Origin: JBELHR01 sp049607205 | Lineage (GTDB): Bacteria > Bacteroidota > Bacteroidia > Flavobacteriales > Flavobacteriaceae | DNA: 25,942 nucleotides | Assembly (NCBI GenBank): GCA_049607205.1 | Contig: JBMYWH010000029.1 | Coordinates: forward strand, 1 to 25,942 | Direction of reading: 5' to 3' | Part shown: one piece after another, positions 13,933 through 22,134 of the stretch | How the letters are laid out: each line of letters starts with the position of its first letter | Numbering within the stretch: position 1 is the stretch's first letter | Notes under the pieces: model-generated | What the model was told of the DNA's origin: nothing | The model's database searches: none | What the model saw: only the letters and a program-made list of their open reading frames with translations | Position numbers and translations under genes: made by a program

Positions 13933-14928
13933 GTCAAAGAAATTGTATCAGATATTAAAAATGGTCATGTTAAGCCCATTTATTTTTTGATGGGGGATGA
14001 GCCCTATTATATAGATAAGATTTCTGATTATATTGAAGAGAACGTGCTTAGTGAGGCAGAGAAAGGCTTTAACCAAGTGGTGCTCTATGGACGTGATGTG
14101 GATACTGCTCAAGTGATTTCGGAATGTAAGCGATATCCTATGATGTCCGAGCGTACGGTAGTTATTATCAAAGAGGCTCAGGACCTTTCGAGAACTATTG
14201 AAAATTTAGCTCCTTATGTGGAGCAAATGCAACCTTCAACGGTTCTTGTCATTCAATACAAATACAAAAAGTTAGATAAGAGAAAGAAACTTTCAAAACT
14301 AATTGCTAAGCACGGAGTCTTGTTTGAAAGTAAAAAATTATATGACAATCAAGTTCAAGATTGGATTCCTAGAGTCCTTGCTTCTCATAAATTGAAGATT
14401 GAGCCTAAAGCAGCGTATATGTTGGTTGAGTTCCTGGGAACGGAACTTTCTAAAATAGCAAATGAACTGGATAAGTTAGCGCTTATTCTACCTGAGGGTT
14501 CAATTATTGAACCCCATCATATTGAAGAGAATATCGGAATTAGTAAGGACTTTAATACCTTTGAGCTTAGAAAAGCTCTTGGGCAGAAGAATGTGCTTAA
14601 GGTTAATCGTATCGCACAGTATTTTTCTGAAAATCCTAAGAATCACCCTTTAATTTTAACCTTAACTTCTTTACAGTCTTATTTCACTCAATTGCTGAAA
14701 TATCATGGTTTGAAGGATAAGTCTAAGGCTAATGTAGCAAAAAAATTAGGTGTCAATATTTATTTTGTTGATGACTATGCCATTGCAGCTCGTAACTATC
14801 CTATGAGAAAGGTCTCAGCGATCATTGCCTATTTACGTCAAGCAGATCTTCAGGCGAAGGGAGTTGGAAGTTCAGGAGTGAATCCTGGAGACCTATTAAA
14901 AGAACTTTTATTTAAAATAATGCATTAA
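13924..14928 (+). CDS. holA: DNA polymerase III subunit delta
   Basis: This 334-residue protein is the delta subunit of the clamp loader, which opens the beta sliding clamp on DNA during replication. The N terminus VKPIYFLMGDEPYYIDKISDYIEENVL (residues 17-43) is characteristic: delta keeps an AAA+ fold but lacks a working P-loop. Further hallmarks are VISECKRYPMMSERTVVIIKEAQDL, DWIPRVLASHKLKIEPKAAYMLVEFLGTELSKIANELDKL and a C-terminal collar domain with QADLQAKGVGSSG. It is divergent from the HSDR_N gene with only 23 bases between the start codons, and a TAAATTTA octamer (13913-13920) may serve as its -7 element. It ends at a terminator. Confidence 0.93.
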   Translation: MNQVKEIVSDIKNGHVKPIYFLMGDEPYYIDKISDYIEENVLSEAEKGFNQVVLYGRDVDTAQVISECKRYPMMSERTVVIIKEAQDLSRTIENLAPYVEQMQPSTVLVIQYKYKKLDKRKKLSKLIAKHGVLFESKKLYDNQVQDWIPRVLASHKLKIEPKAAYMLVEFLGTELSKIANELDKLALILPEGSIIEPHHIEENIGISKDFNTFELRKALGQKNVLKVNRIAQYFSENPKNHPLILTLTSLQSYFTQLLKYHGLKDKSKANVAKKLGVNIYFVDDYAIAARNYPMRKVSAIIAYLRQADLQAKGVGSSGVNPGDLLKELLFKIMH

Positions 14929-14955
14929 AAAAACCGCTTTAAAAGCGGTTTTTTT
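14927..14955. terminator. Bidirectional intrinsic terminator between holA and the M28 peptidase
   Basis: CCGCTT (14934-14939) pairs with AAGCGG (14943-14948), flanked by seven A and seven T bases that extend the stem and provide U tracts both ways. It overlaps the holA stop codon and ends three bases before the minus-strand stop. Confidence 0.9.
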
Positions 14956-14958
14956 GTT

Positions 14959-15957
14959 TTAGTCTAAAGCAGGTTTTTCATCTCTGTTTGCTACTTCCCA
15001 AGCGGTATAGAATACTAATTTAGTTCTCTTGGTTAGCAAATCATAATCGATCTTATCTGGAGTGTCTGATGGTTTGTGATAGTCCTCATGTACACCATTG
15101 AAATAGAAAATGATTGGAATATTATTTTTTGCAAAATTATAATGGTCCGAGCGGTAGTAGAATCGGTTAGGATCCTCTTCGTCGTTGTAAGTGTAATCAA
15201 GATCCAAATGTGTGTATTTTGCATTAGCAGCTTCAGAGAGATTATGTAAATCCTTACTTAATTTGTCAGAACCGATAAGATACACAAAGTTAGACTTTTC
15301 TTCATGAGCTTTGTCTACACGACCAACCATATCAATATTTAGGTTTGCTACAGTGTTCTCTAAAGGAAATAATGGATGTTCTACATACCATTTTGAACCG
15401 AATAATCCTTTTTCTTCAGCAGTAAGGTTAATGAATAGAATAGATCTTCTAGGTCCATGTCCCTCGTCTTTTGCCTTTTTAAATGCTTGAGCAATTTCCA
15501 TCACAGCCGAAGTACCCGATGCATCGTCATCTGCTCCATTGTATATTTGATCTCCTTTCATTCCAACGTGATCATAATGTGCTGAAATTACAAGAATTTC
15601 TTCAGGGAATTCAGAACCTTCTATAAAGGCCACTACATTTTCCGTTGCTTTAGCACGTCCTCTAAGAAAACTTGCCGGAATTTCTTGGAAGTAATCTTCT
15701 TTAGAAATAGGAGATTGAATTCCGTTTGTTATGTAGAAATTTTTTAAATAGTCCGCAGCCATCTTTTGACCTTCCTCACCTGTATTTCTTCCTTGCATTT
15801 CATCGTCAGCTAAGGTGTACAAGTAGGTTTTTAAATCTTCTTTTTGGATGGTAGTAGCGTACTTTTGAGCGTAATCTACGGGAGTTTTTGAATCCTTGGA
15901 GGATCCGCAGGAAGCCAGAATTAAGGCTGCACCTGCTAGGAATAGGGTATTTTTCAT
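14959..15957 (-). CDS. M28-family zinc metallopeptidase, lipoprotein
   Basis: This 332-residue exported aminopeptidase-type enzyme has a lipoprotein signal with lipobox LASC, making Cys17 the lipidated residue. The M28 zinc ligands are in order: His127 in ISAHYDHVG, the Asp cluster in NGADDDASGT (140-149), Glu181/Glu182 in LTAEEKGLFG, Asp209 in NLNIDMVGR and His294 in EDYHKPSDTPD. One glutamate acts as base. It should trim N-terminal residues from peptides in the periplasm or at the cell surface. It is the last gene of a minus-strand run and lies 29 bases downstream of the ABC ATPase, with its terminator just beyond. Confidence 0.93.
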   Translation of the reverse strand: MKNTLFLAGAALILASCGSSKDSKTPVDYAQKYATTIQKEDLKTYLYTLADDEMQGRNTGEEGQKMAADYLKNFYITNGIQSPISKEDYFQEIPASFLRGRAKATENVVAFIEGSEFPEEILVISAHYDHVGMKGDQIYNGADDDASGTSAVMEIAQAFKKAKDEGHGPRRSILFINLTAEEKGLFGSKWYVEHPLFPLENTVANLNIDMVGRVDKAHEEKSNFVYLIGSDKLSKDLHNLSEAANAKYTHLDLDYTYNDEEDPNRFYYRSDHYNFAKNNIPIIFYFNGVHEDYHKPSDTPDKIDYDLLTKRTKLVFYTAWEVANRDEKPALD

Positions 15958-15986
15958 GAGTTTGATTTAATTCAGGGCAAAATACT

Positions 15987-16763
15987 TTATTCTTTTGATT
16001 TTGCAAGTGTGAATTGCGCTAAATTTTCATTGAAAACAATCAAATCCTTAGGAAATAGTTTGTGAATTATTTTATTCTTTATTAAATATTCAGAAGTTCC
16101 ATCATAATATTCCTGATCAATCAATAAAATGAGTTGATCTGCTAATTCTAAGGATAGGTTTACTTCATGTGAAGCCATAATAATGGTCTTTCCATAGTCT
16201 TTAACTTGATCCTTAAGTATTTTAAAGAGTTGTATTTTATGATGAATGTCCAGGTGAGCCGTAGGTTCATCCAATAAGATATAAGGAGTTTGTTGGACCA
16301 GAACCTTTGCGATTTGTATTTTTTGTTGTTCCCCGTCGGAAAGTTCCGAAACTTTGCGACCTTTAAGGTGTGTTGCTTTTATTTGTTCTAAGACCTCTTC
16401 GATGATTAGTTGATCCTCCTTATGTAGTTTATTCATCCAATTGGTATAAGGGTATCTTCCTAATGCGAGATATTCTTCGACGCTATAATGACTCTGAGGA
16501 ATTTTTTCTGTAAGAACAAGACCGATTAGCTTGGCTCTGGTTTGAAGGTCTAATTGATGTAAATCCTCTTTGTCAAGAATAACTTTACCACTTAAGGGGT
16601 TTTGGACTCCCGCTAGAGTCCTGAGTAAACTGGATTTCCCTTCTCCATTTTGCCCTAAAATTACATGAAATTGACCTGGCTCAACAGCTAAGTTATATCT
16701 ACTTCCTATTTTTTTTTCCTTAGGCGCAGAACCATATCCAATTTGTAAGTCTTCTAAGATCAT
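15987..16763 (-). CDS. ABC transporter ATP-binding protein, iron-siderophore/cobalamin type
   Basis: This 258-residue ATPase of the FecE/BtuD type should drive import with the FecCD permease encoded just upstream. Motifs: Walker A GQNGEGKSS (37-45), signature LSDGEQQ (141-147), Walker B YILLDEPTAHLD (161-172) and the switch His in ASHE. LGRYPYTNW at 101-109 is the helical-domain mark of iron-chelate importers. The Q-loop position reads VLTEKIPQ, so the usual Gln is shifted or replaced, a form I recall from Bacteroidota members. The start overlaps the permease stop by four bases (ATGA). Confidence 0.9.
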   Translation of the reverse strand: MILEDLQIGYGSAPKEKKIGSRYNLAVEPGQFHVILGQNGEGKSSLLRTLAGVQNPLSGKVILDKEDLHQLDLQTRAKLIGLVLTEKIPQSHYSVEEYLALGRYPYTNWMNKLHKEDQLIIEEVLEQIKATHLKGRKVSELSDGEQQKIQIAKVLVQQTPYILLDEPTAHLDIHHKIQLFKILKDQVKDYGKTIIMASHEVNLSLELADQLILLIDQEYYDGTSEYLIKNKIIHKLFPKDLIVFNENLAQFTLAKSKE

Positions 16764-17755
16764 AGGATGAGTTTATTTTTTTTAAGCATCAAATAAATAA
16801 CAATAGGAGCTCCAATTAGAGAGGTCATACTGTTAATCGGTAGGAGTCCTGATTGTCCAGGTAAGCTTGCGAGAAGGTCGCAAAATAAAAGACAGTTTGC
16901 CCCTAATAAGGCACTGGCAGGAATTAAGACTTTGTGATCAGAAGTCTTAAATAAGATTCGTGCAATATGTGGCATTGCTAGACCTAAAAAAGCTATGGGA
17001 CCTGCAGCAGCACTGATACAACCCGTCATTAAACTGGTTGCGATAAAAAGTGAATTTCTACCTTTTTTAAATGAAATCCCCAAGCTTTCCGCAGCCTGGT
17101 CACCTAAAATAAAAGCGTTGAGGGATTTTAGATGAAATAGTCCTATAAAAAGCCCAATGAGAACTGAAATCCATACGAAGTGTACCAATTCCCATGGGAC
17201 AGCGTGAAGATTTCCCATTCCCCATAAAATATATTTTTTAAGACTTTCAGCGGGTGCATAAAAGGAAAGTAAGGATATTATGGCTGCCGAAAAACTACCC
17301 ATCATTAGTCCAATTATCAATATAGAAAGTGTGTCTTTGATCCATCTGGAAGCTAACATGACCATTCCAAGAATAAAAAAGGCACCTATGAAGGCGGCTA
17401 TACTTATTGTCCATGGATTGGATAATAATAGGGGAGCACCAAGAAAACTGGCTCCCAAAACCACCAAGGCCACACCCAAGGATGATCCAGAGCTTATACC
17501 AAGAACATAAGGGCCTGCAAGGGGATTTCTGAATACACTTTGCATGTATAAGCCACTTAGTGCAAGACCTGCTCCACTGAATAAAGCAAGTAAGGTTTTA
17601 GGGGCTCTAAGGTTGTAAAAAATAAAGTCTTTACCTGAGCTTTTAAGATCGAGCATTTCCTGAAATGAAAGTTCTATGGAACCGGATTTCAAGTTCATCA
17701 CGATCAAAAACAGAAGACTTATTACTAAGCCTATAAATTTAATTTTTTGATTCAT
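16760..17755 (-). CDS. FecCD-family ABC transporter permease
   Basis: This is a polytopic inner-membrane permease of about 331 residues with roughly nine to ten hydrophobic segments. FecCD hallmarks include LRAPKTLLALFSGAGLALSGLYMQSVFRNPLAGPYVLGISSGSSLGVALVVL and AAAGPIAFLGLAMPHIARILF near the C terminus. These importers carry ferric siderophores, heme or cobalamin after TonB-dependent uptake. I start at the ATG at 17755. The frame is open to 17815, but that extension runs through the rdgB coding region. Even so, the first 17 bases overlap the end of rdgB. No substrate-binding lipoprotein or TonB receptor is in the window, so the substrate is unknown and a distant binding protein is implied. 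Confidence 0.92.
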   Translation of the reverse strand: MNQKIKFIGLVISLLFLIVMNLKSGSIELSFQEMLDLKSSGKDFIFYNLRAPKTLLALFSGAGLALSGLYMQSVFRNPLAGPYVLGISSGSSLGVALVVLGASFLGAPLLLSNPWTISIAAFIGAFFILGMVMLASRWIKDTLSILIIGLMMGSFSAAIISLLSFYAPAESLKKYILWGMGNLHAVPWELVHFVWISVLIGLFIGLFHLKSLNAFILGDQAAESLGISFKKGRNSLFIATSLMTGCISAAAGPIAFLGLAMPHIARILFKTSDHKVLIPASALLGANCLLFCDLLASLPGQSGLLPINSMTSLIGAPIVIYLMLKKNKLIL

Positions 17756-18329
17756 TGCCTTTTTCAAAGTGTTGAACGAGTTTTTTGATCGCTCTTCCTC
17801 TATGAGAAATTTCACCTTTTTGATCCATACTCATTTGTGCAAAACTCGTTTTAAATCCCTTAGGTTGAAATATGGGATCATAGCCGAAACCTTCGATTCC
17901 CTGTTTTTCCTTTAAAATACTTCCTTCACAAATTCCCTCGAAGAGATCCTTGCGATCTTGAGATACTAATGCGATTACCGTTCTGAATTGAGCCCTTCGA
18001 TTTTCAATTCCTTCTAAGGCCTTGAGAAGCTTGTTCATATTGTTTTCTGAATTCGCCTCTTTCCCTGCGTAACGTGCGGAATAAACTCCTGGGGCTCCAT
18101 TGAGCGCCTCGACTTCTAAGCCAGTGTCATCAGCAAAACAAGGCAAGCCATAATTTTCAAATACATGATTTGCTTTAATCAGTGCATTTCCTTGAAGATC
18201 GCTTGCATTTTCCTCAATTTCTTCATGACACCCTATATCATCTAATCCTATGATTTGATAATGAGGGAGTAGGGCTTGTACCTCTTTGAGTTTGTTTTTA
18301 TTATGGGTGGCAAAAACTATTTTTTTCAT
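17739..18329 (-). CDS. rdgB: Non-canonical purine NTP pyrophosphatase (RdgB/HAM1)
   Basis: This 196-residue cytoplasmic enzyme hydrolyses ITP, dITP and XTP to monophosphates, keeping deaminated purines out of DNA and RNA. The N-terminal substrate loop is FATHNKNKLKEV (residues 5-16). The metal/base region is CFADDTGLEVEALNGAPGVYSARYAG (64-89), with catalytic Asp67/Asp68. The C-terminal GFGYDPIFQP and SHRGRAIKKL motifs complete the family pattern. The start shares one base with the stop of rlmH (TAATG) and the end overlaps the permease start by 17 bases, so rlmH, rdgB and the importer are tightly linked. Confidence 0.95.
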   Translation of the reverse strand: MKKIVFATHNKNKLKEVQALLPHYQIIGLDDIGCHEEIEENASDLQGNALIKANHVFENYGLPCFADDTGLEVEALNGAPGVYSARYAGKEANSENNMNKLLKALEGIENRRAQFRTVIALVSQDRKDLFEGICEGSILKEKQGIEGFGYDPIFQPKGFKTSFAQMSMDQKGEISHRGRAIKKLVQHFEKGNESKN

Positions 18330-18802
18330 TATTCGTGATGATAAGGTTCGTTCTTGAGTATGGTAAAGCTACGATATATTTGTTCGATAATAAACAATCG
18401 AATCATCTGATGAGAAAAGGTCATTTTCGAAAGACTTATTTTTCCTTGGGCCTTCTCGTAGATCTCAGGAGAAAATCCATAGGGCCCCCCAATTAAAAGA
18501 ACCAATTGCTTGATTCCAGAATTCATTCTCTTTTGAAGGTAATCCGCAAATTCTATGGATCTAAAGTCTTTCCCTTTTTCATCTAGTAAGACTATGAAAT
18601 CTGTGGGTTTAAGCTTTTTTAAAAATAGTTGCCCCTCCTTTGATTTCTGTTCGGTCATGGACATGTTTTTGACTTGTTTCAAGTCTGGAATAATATCTAA
18701 TTCGAAAGGGATGTAGTGCTTAAGTCTCTTTTCATACTGTCCTATGAGCTCGTTAAGACATTTATCATCAGTTTTTCCTATCGCTAAGACTTTAATTTTC
18801 AT
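18329..18802 (-). CDS. rlmH: 23S rRNA (pseudouridine-1915-N3)-methyltransferase RlmH
   Basis: This 157-residue SPOUT-class methyltransferase uses S-adenosylmethionine to methylate pseudouridine 1915 of 23S rRNA in helix 69 of the ribosome. Family marks are the N-terminal VLAIGKTDDKCLNELIGQYEKRL, the cofactor knot LLIGGPYGFSPEI, and the C-terminal SLSKMTFSHQMIRLFIIEQIYRSFTILKNEPYHHE, which ends with the diagnostic PYHH. The length is normal. It heads the minus-strand run rlmH, rdgB, permease, ATPase, M28 peptidase. Confidence 0.97.
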   Translation of the reverse strand: MKIKVLAIGKTDDKCLNELIGQYEKRLKHYIPFELDIIPDLKQVKNMSMTEQKSKEGQLFLKKLKPTDFIVLLDEKGKDFRSIEFADYLQKRMNSGIKQLVLLIGGPYGFSPEIYEKAQGKISLSKMTFSHQMIRLFIIEQIYRSFTILKNEPYHHE

Positions 18803-18818
18803 TGTTGATATTTTAAGT

Positions 18819-18859
18819 CAAAGATAAGGTTTTTAACTAGGGATAAATTGGTATTTTTG
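18819..18859. promoter_or_regulatory. Divergent -7 elements between rlmH and nadC
   Basis: Within the 74-base gap, TATCTTTG lies on the minus strand (18826-18819) facing rlmH, and TATTTTTG on the plus strand (18852-18859) facing nadC. Both fit TAnnTTTG exactly. Their start sites would fall about 13-20 bases before each ATG. I see no TTG at the usual distance for either, so the -33 parts are not supported. Confidence 0.42.
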
Positions 18860-18876
18860 TAGTAAAATTAACAGAA

Positions 18877-19737
18877 ATGATCAGTAAAGCACAATTTGAT
18901 AAGGAACTTGAACTCATAATAGAAAATGCTATTCGAGAAGACGTTGGGGATGGAGATCATAGTTCTCTAGCCTGCATTCCTGCTGATGTTCAAGGGAAAG
19001 CTAAATTATTGGTGAAGGATGAGGGAATCATTGCTGGAGTAGATTTTGCTCTTATGATTTTTAATTATGTAGATGCTAATTTAAAGGTTGAAGTCTTTAT
19101 TCAAGATGGTGAATCTGTTCGCTTTGGAGATGTAGTATTTCATGTCAGTGGGGCCTCACAGTCGATTTTAAAAGCAGAGCGTTTAGTACTTAATGCCATG
19201 CAACGTATGAGTGCTATTGCTACTAAAACGGCATCTTTTGTAGCGTTGGTGGAAGGGACTAAAACAAGAATCTTAGACACGCGAAAAACAACTCCTGGAA
19301 TACGCGCTATTGAGAAATGGGCAGTTAAAATTGGAGGAGGTGAGAACCACCGTTTTGCTTTGTATGACATGGTTATGCTCAAGGATAATCATATTGATTT
19401 CTGTGGAGGAGTTTCTAAGGCAATTGTACAGACCAAGGCCTATTTAGCCGATTGTGAATTGGACCTAAAAATTATCGTAGAAGCAAGGGATTTTGATGAA
19501 GTTCAGGCTATTTTGGATGCAGGTGGAGTTTATCGTATATTGCTTGATAATTTTGATTTTGAGCAGACTAAACAAGCTGTGAAAATGATAGGGGATCAGT
19601 GTGAGACCGAATCTTCAGGGAATATCAATGAAAAAACGATACGTTCTTATGCCTTATGTGGCGTAGATTGTATTTCATCTGGAGCACTTACACATTCCAT
19701 TTATAATATGGACTTAAGTTTGAAAGCTATTGAATAA
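18877..19737 (+). CDS. nadC: Nicotinate-nucleotide pyrophosphorylase (quinolinate phosphoribosyltransferase)
   Basis: This 286-residue cytoplasmic enzyme converts quinolinate and PRPP into nicotinate mononucleotide, CO2 and pyrophosphate in NAD synthesis. Motifs: REDVGDGDHSS (20-30), AERLVLNAMQRMSAIAT (100-116), the active-site TRKTTPG (135-141), GGGENHRFALYDMVMLKDNHI (153-173) with Lys169 and His172, and the C-terminal CGVDCISSGALTHS. These account for the PRPP and quinolinate sites. nadA and nadB are not in the window. The YihY-family gene starts within its last eight bases. Confidence 0.96.
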   Translation: MISKAQFDKELELIIENAIREDVGDGDHSSLACIPADVQGKAKLLVKDEGIIAGVDFALMIFNYVDANLKVEVFIQDGESVRFGDVVFHVSGASQSILKAERLVLNAMQRMSAIATKTASFVALVEGTKTRILDTRKTTPGIRAIEKWAVKIGGGENHRFALYDMVMLKDNHIDFCGGVSKAIVQTKAYLADCELDLKIIVEARDFDEVQAILDAGGVYRILLDNFDFEQTKQAVKMIGDQCETESSGNINEKTIRSYALCGVDCISSGALTHSIYNMDLSLKAIE

Positions 19738-20698
19738 GGATAAAACCAGTTTCAGAGAACGTTTAAGGAGTTTGCCAATTATTCGGCAAGTGGTTATTGT
19801 ACTGCGCAAGCTGAAAGTTCCTGGATTAGGAGGTATGTCTGCTTACGATTTATTAGATCGCTATGTCGTTGGGATTATTAAAGGAGCCTTAACCACTCGT
19901 GCTTCGGGAATTTCCTATAGTTTCTTTATGGCTATATTTCCATTTTTACTCTTTATTTTGACCTTGATTCCATACATCCCTATTGAAGGATTTCAAGATA
20001 CATTTACGGGTTTTATTGAGCAGGTATTGCCTCCCAAAACTTATTCGGCAGTCCAAGGAGTTATTGATGATATTATCAATACGCGCTACGGAGGCTTGTT
20101 GTCTTTTGGTTTTTTTGGTTCCATATTTTTGATGGCTAATGGGGTTAATGCTATTTTTGGAAGCTTTGAATATTCCTATCATCAAGTTAAAGCTAGAAAT
20201 GTAATCCGTTCTTATGTAACTGCGGTGCTGATTTCCTTGCTCATGAGCGTTTTTCTTATTGTTACCATATCCAGTATTATAGCGCTTCAATATTTATTGT
20301 ATTATTTTCAAGAACACGGTTGGATTGATAACTTATCTGTTTGGATTGATTTAGGATCTCAACTTATTTTTGTGATTAGTGTGCTGTTGACGGTATCTAT
20401 TCTTTATTATTATGGAACTCGTGAAGGTAAGAAACAAGCTTTCTTCTCTCCAGGGGCAATCATGACAACTTTACTGTCCATTGGGACTATTTATCTATTT
20501 GGAATCTATATTGAAAAATTTTCCAGGTATAATGAATTGTATGGTTCCATTGGAACTTTGATGATTATCATGCTGTTTATTTGGATTAACAGTATCATCC
20601 TGTTACTTGGTTTTGAACTGAATGTGAGTATTTTTGGTTTAAAACAAGGAAATAACTTAAAAAAAGATTCTCTTCCTGAAATTCCTGCTAAAAACTAA
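19730..20698 (+). CDS. YihY/BrkB-family inner-membrane protein, TTG start
   Basis: This 322-residue protein has about six membrane helices (roughly 64-82, 121-143, 158-186, 207-227, 237-259, 272-296). It carries YihY/BrkB family marks: LTTRASGISYSFFMAIFPFLLFIL, GGLLSFGFFGSIFLMANGVNAIFGSFEYSYH, and SRYNELYGSIGTLMIIMLFIWINSIILLLGFELN. The function is not established; older labels such as ribonuclease BN or virulence factor are not well supported. I accept the TTG at 19730, which overlaps the end of nadC by eight bases. The next in-frame ATG is at residue 36 and would remove the PGLGG...YDLLDRYVVGIIKG region that family members share. The charged C-terminal tail is soluble. Confidence 0.86.
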   Translation: MNKDKTSFRERLRSLPIIRQVVIVLRKLKVPGLGGMSAYDLLDRYVVGIIKGALTTRASGISYSFFMAIFPFLLFILTLIPYIPIEGFQDTFTGFIEQVLPPKTYSAVQGVIDDIINTRYGGLLSFGFFGSIFLMANGVNAIFGSFEYSYHQVKARNVIRSYVTAVLISLLMSVFLIVTISSIIALQYLLYYFQEHGWIDNLSVWIDLGSQLIFVISVLLTVSILYYYGTREGKKQAFFSPGAIMTTLLSIGTIYLFGIYIEKFSRYNELYGSIGTLMIIMLFIWINSIILLLGFELNVSIFGLKQGNNLKKDSLPEIPAKN

Positions 20699-20757
20699 GG
20701 GTAAAGCGATTACATTCTTTGAAATTTTTAAGATATTTGCAATCTGAAAATTTAAGT

Positions 20758-22131
20758 ATGGCACAGAAACCAACAATCCCTAAAGGAACTAGGGATTTTA
20801 ATCCTTTAGAGCTTATTCGAAGAACTCATATTTTTGAGACGGTAAAGTCTGTTTTTAGACTTTATGGTTTTCAAGGTATTGAAACCCCTTCTTTTGAAAA
20901 TTCATCAACCCTAATGGGGAAGTATGGAGAAGAGGGAGATCGTCTAATCTTTAAAATATTGAATTCAGGAGATTATTTGAAAAAAGCTAATTCTGAGGCT
21001 TTGGATAACAAAGATTCTCAAAAATTAACTTCTTCTATCTCGGAGAAAGCCCTGAGGTATGATCTTACTGTACCTTTTGCACGTTATGTAGTGCAGCATC
21101 AAAATGAAATTGACTTTCCATTTAAGAGATTTCAAATTCAGCCCGTTTGGAGAGCAGATCGTCCTCAAAAGGGTAGGTTTAGAGAATTCTATCAATGCGA
21201 TGCGGATGTTGTGGGGAGTAAAGGTTTATGGCAAGAAGTTGAATTTGTTCAGTTGTATGATGAAGTTTTTCATCGTCTTGGATTAAAGGGATGCAACATC
21301 AAGATGAACAACAGAAAAATCCTGATGGGATTCGCCGAAGTGATTGGTGCAAGTGATAAATTGATTGACTTTACCGTAGCGCTAGATAAACTAGATAAAA
21401 TTGGTAAACAAGGCGTAATTGATGAAATGCTTGCTAAAGGGATTTCTATGGAGGCTATTGAAAAAATCCAACCATTGTTTGATTTTTCAGGAGATTCAAC
21501 TTCAAAATTAAACCAACTTGAATCACTTTTATCAGCTTCTGAAATTGGATTAAAAGGAGTTGAGGAATTAAAATTCATCTCTAGACAAATCGATGCTCTC
21601 GGTTTAAAAGATTCAATCTTGGATATAGATGTTACTCTGGCAAGAGGACTTAATTATTATACAGGAGCTATATTTGAAGTTTCTGCACCAGAAGAAGTGA
21701 AGATGGGCTCTATTGGAGGAGGAGGTCGTTATGATGATCTGACGGGAATTTTTGGCTTAAAAGATGTAAGTGGAGTGGGAATTTCATTTGGTTTAGATCG
21801 AATTTACTTAGTTCTAGAGGAATTGGGATTATTTGAAGCCTTGGAGTTACCTAGACCTGAAGTATTATTCATCAATTTCGGTGAAAAAGAGGCGTTATTT
21901 AGCCAAAGTGCTGTAAGTAGGCTGAGGTCAGAAGGGATTTCTTCTGAACTATATCCAGATTCAGTTAAAATGAAAAAGCAAATGAATTATGCGAATAAAA
22001 GGCAGATACCATTTGTAGTTCTTGTAGGAGAACAAGAAATAGAAGATAATAAATATACAGTAAAGCAGATGGCTCAAGGGACGCAAGAGAGTATGACCTT
22101 TGAACAAATGCTAGAATTGATTAAAAAATAG
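20758..22131 (+). CDS. hisS: Histidyl-tRNA synthetase
   Basis: This 457-residue class II synthetase charges tRNA-His with histidine. From the ATG at 20758, motifs are PKGTRDFNP (8-16), ALRYDLTVPFARYV (98-111), motif 2 QPVWRADRPQKGRFREFYQCDAD (128-150), the histidine-specific LARGLNYYTGAIFEV, and motif 3 SGVGISFGLDRIYLVLEEL. The C-terminal anticodon-binding domain follows. An in-frame TTG at 20719 would add 13 residues of unconvincing sequence, so I prefer the ATG. The folE start follows its stop codon by three bases. The gap from the YihY-family gene is 59 bases. Confidence 0.97.
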   Translation: MAQKPTIPKGTRDFNPLELIRRTHIFETVKSVFRLYGFQGIETPSFENSSTLMGKYGEEGDRLIFKILNSGDYLKKANSEALDNKDSQKLTSSISEKALRYDLTVPFARYVVQHQNEIDFPFKRFQIQPVWRADRPQKGRFREFYQCDADVVGSKGLWQEVEFVQLYDEVFHRLGLKGCNIKMNNRKILMGFAEVIGASDKLIDFTVALDKLDKIGKQGVIDEMLAKGISMEAIEKIQPLFDFSGDSTSKLNQLESLLSASEIGLKGVEELKFISRQIDALGLKDSILDIDVTLARGLNYYTGAIFEVSAPEEVKMGSIGGGGRYDDLTGIFGLKDVSGVGISFGLDRIYLVLEELGLFEALELPRPEVLFINFGEKEALFSQSAVSRLRSEGISSELYPDSVKMKKQMNYANKRQIPFVVLVGEQEIEDNKYTVKQMAQGTQESMTFEQMLELIKK

Positions 22132-22134
22132 ATC

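Noticed and set aside
17756..17815. Longer start for the FecCD permease
   Set aside because: It would run deep into rdgB in another frame and place a charged 20-residue leader before the first membrane helix.
19140..20290. Minus-strand open frames opposite nadC and the YihY-family gene
   Set aside because: They lie wholly opposite well-supported coding genes, show no recognisable domain and have no promoter of their own.
20719..20757. TTG-initiated N-terminal extension of HisS
   Set aside because: The added 13 residues match nothing in the family, while the ATG at 20758 gives the usual short lead before PKGTRDF.
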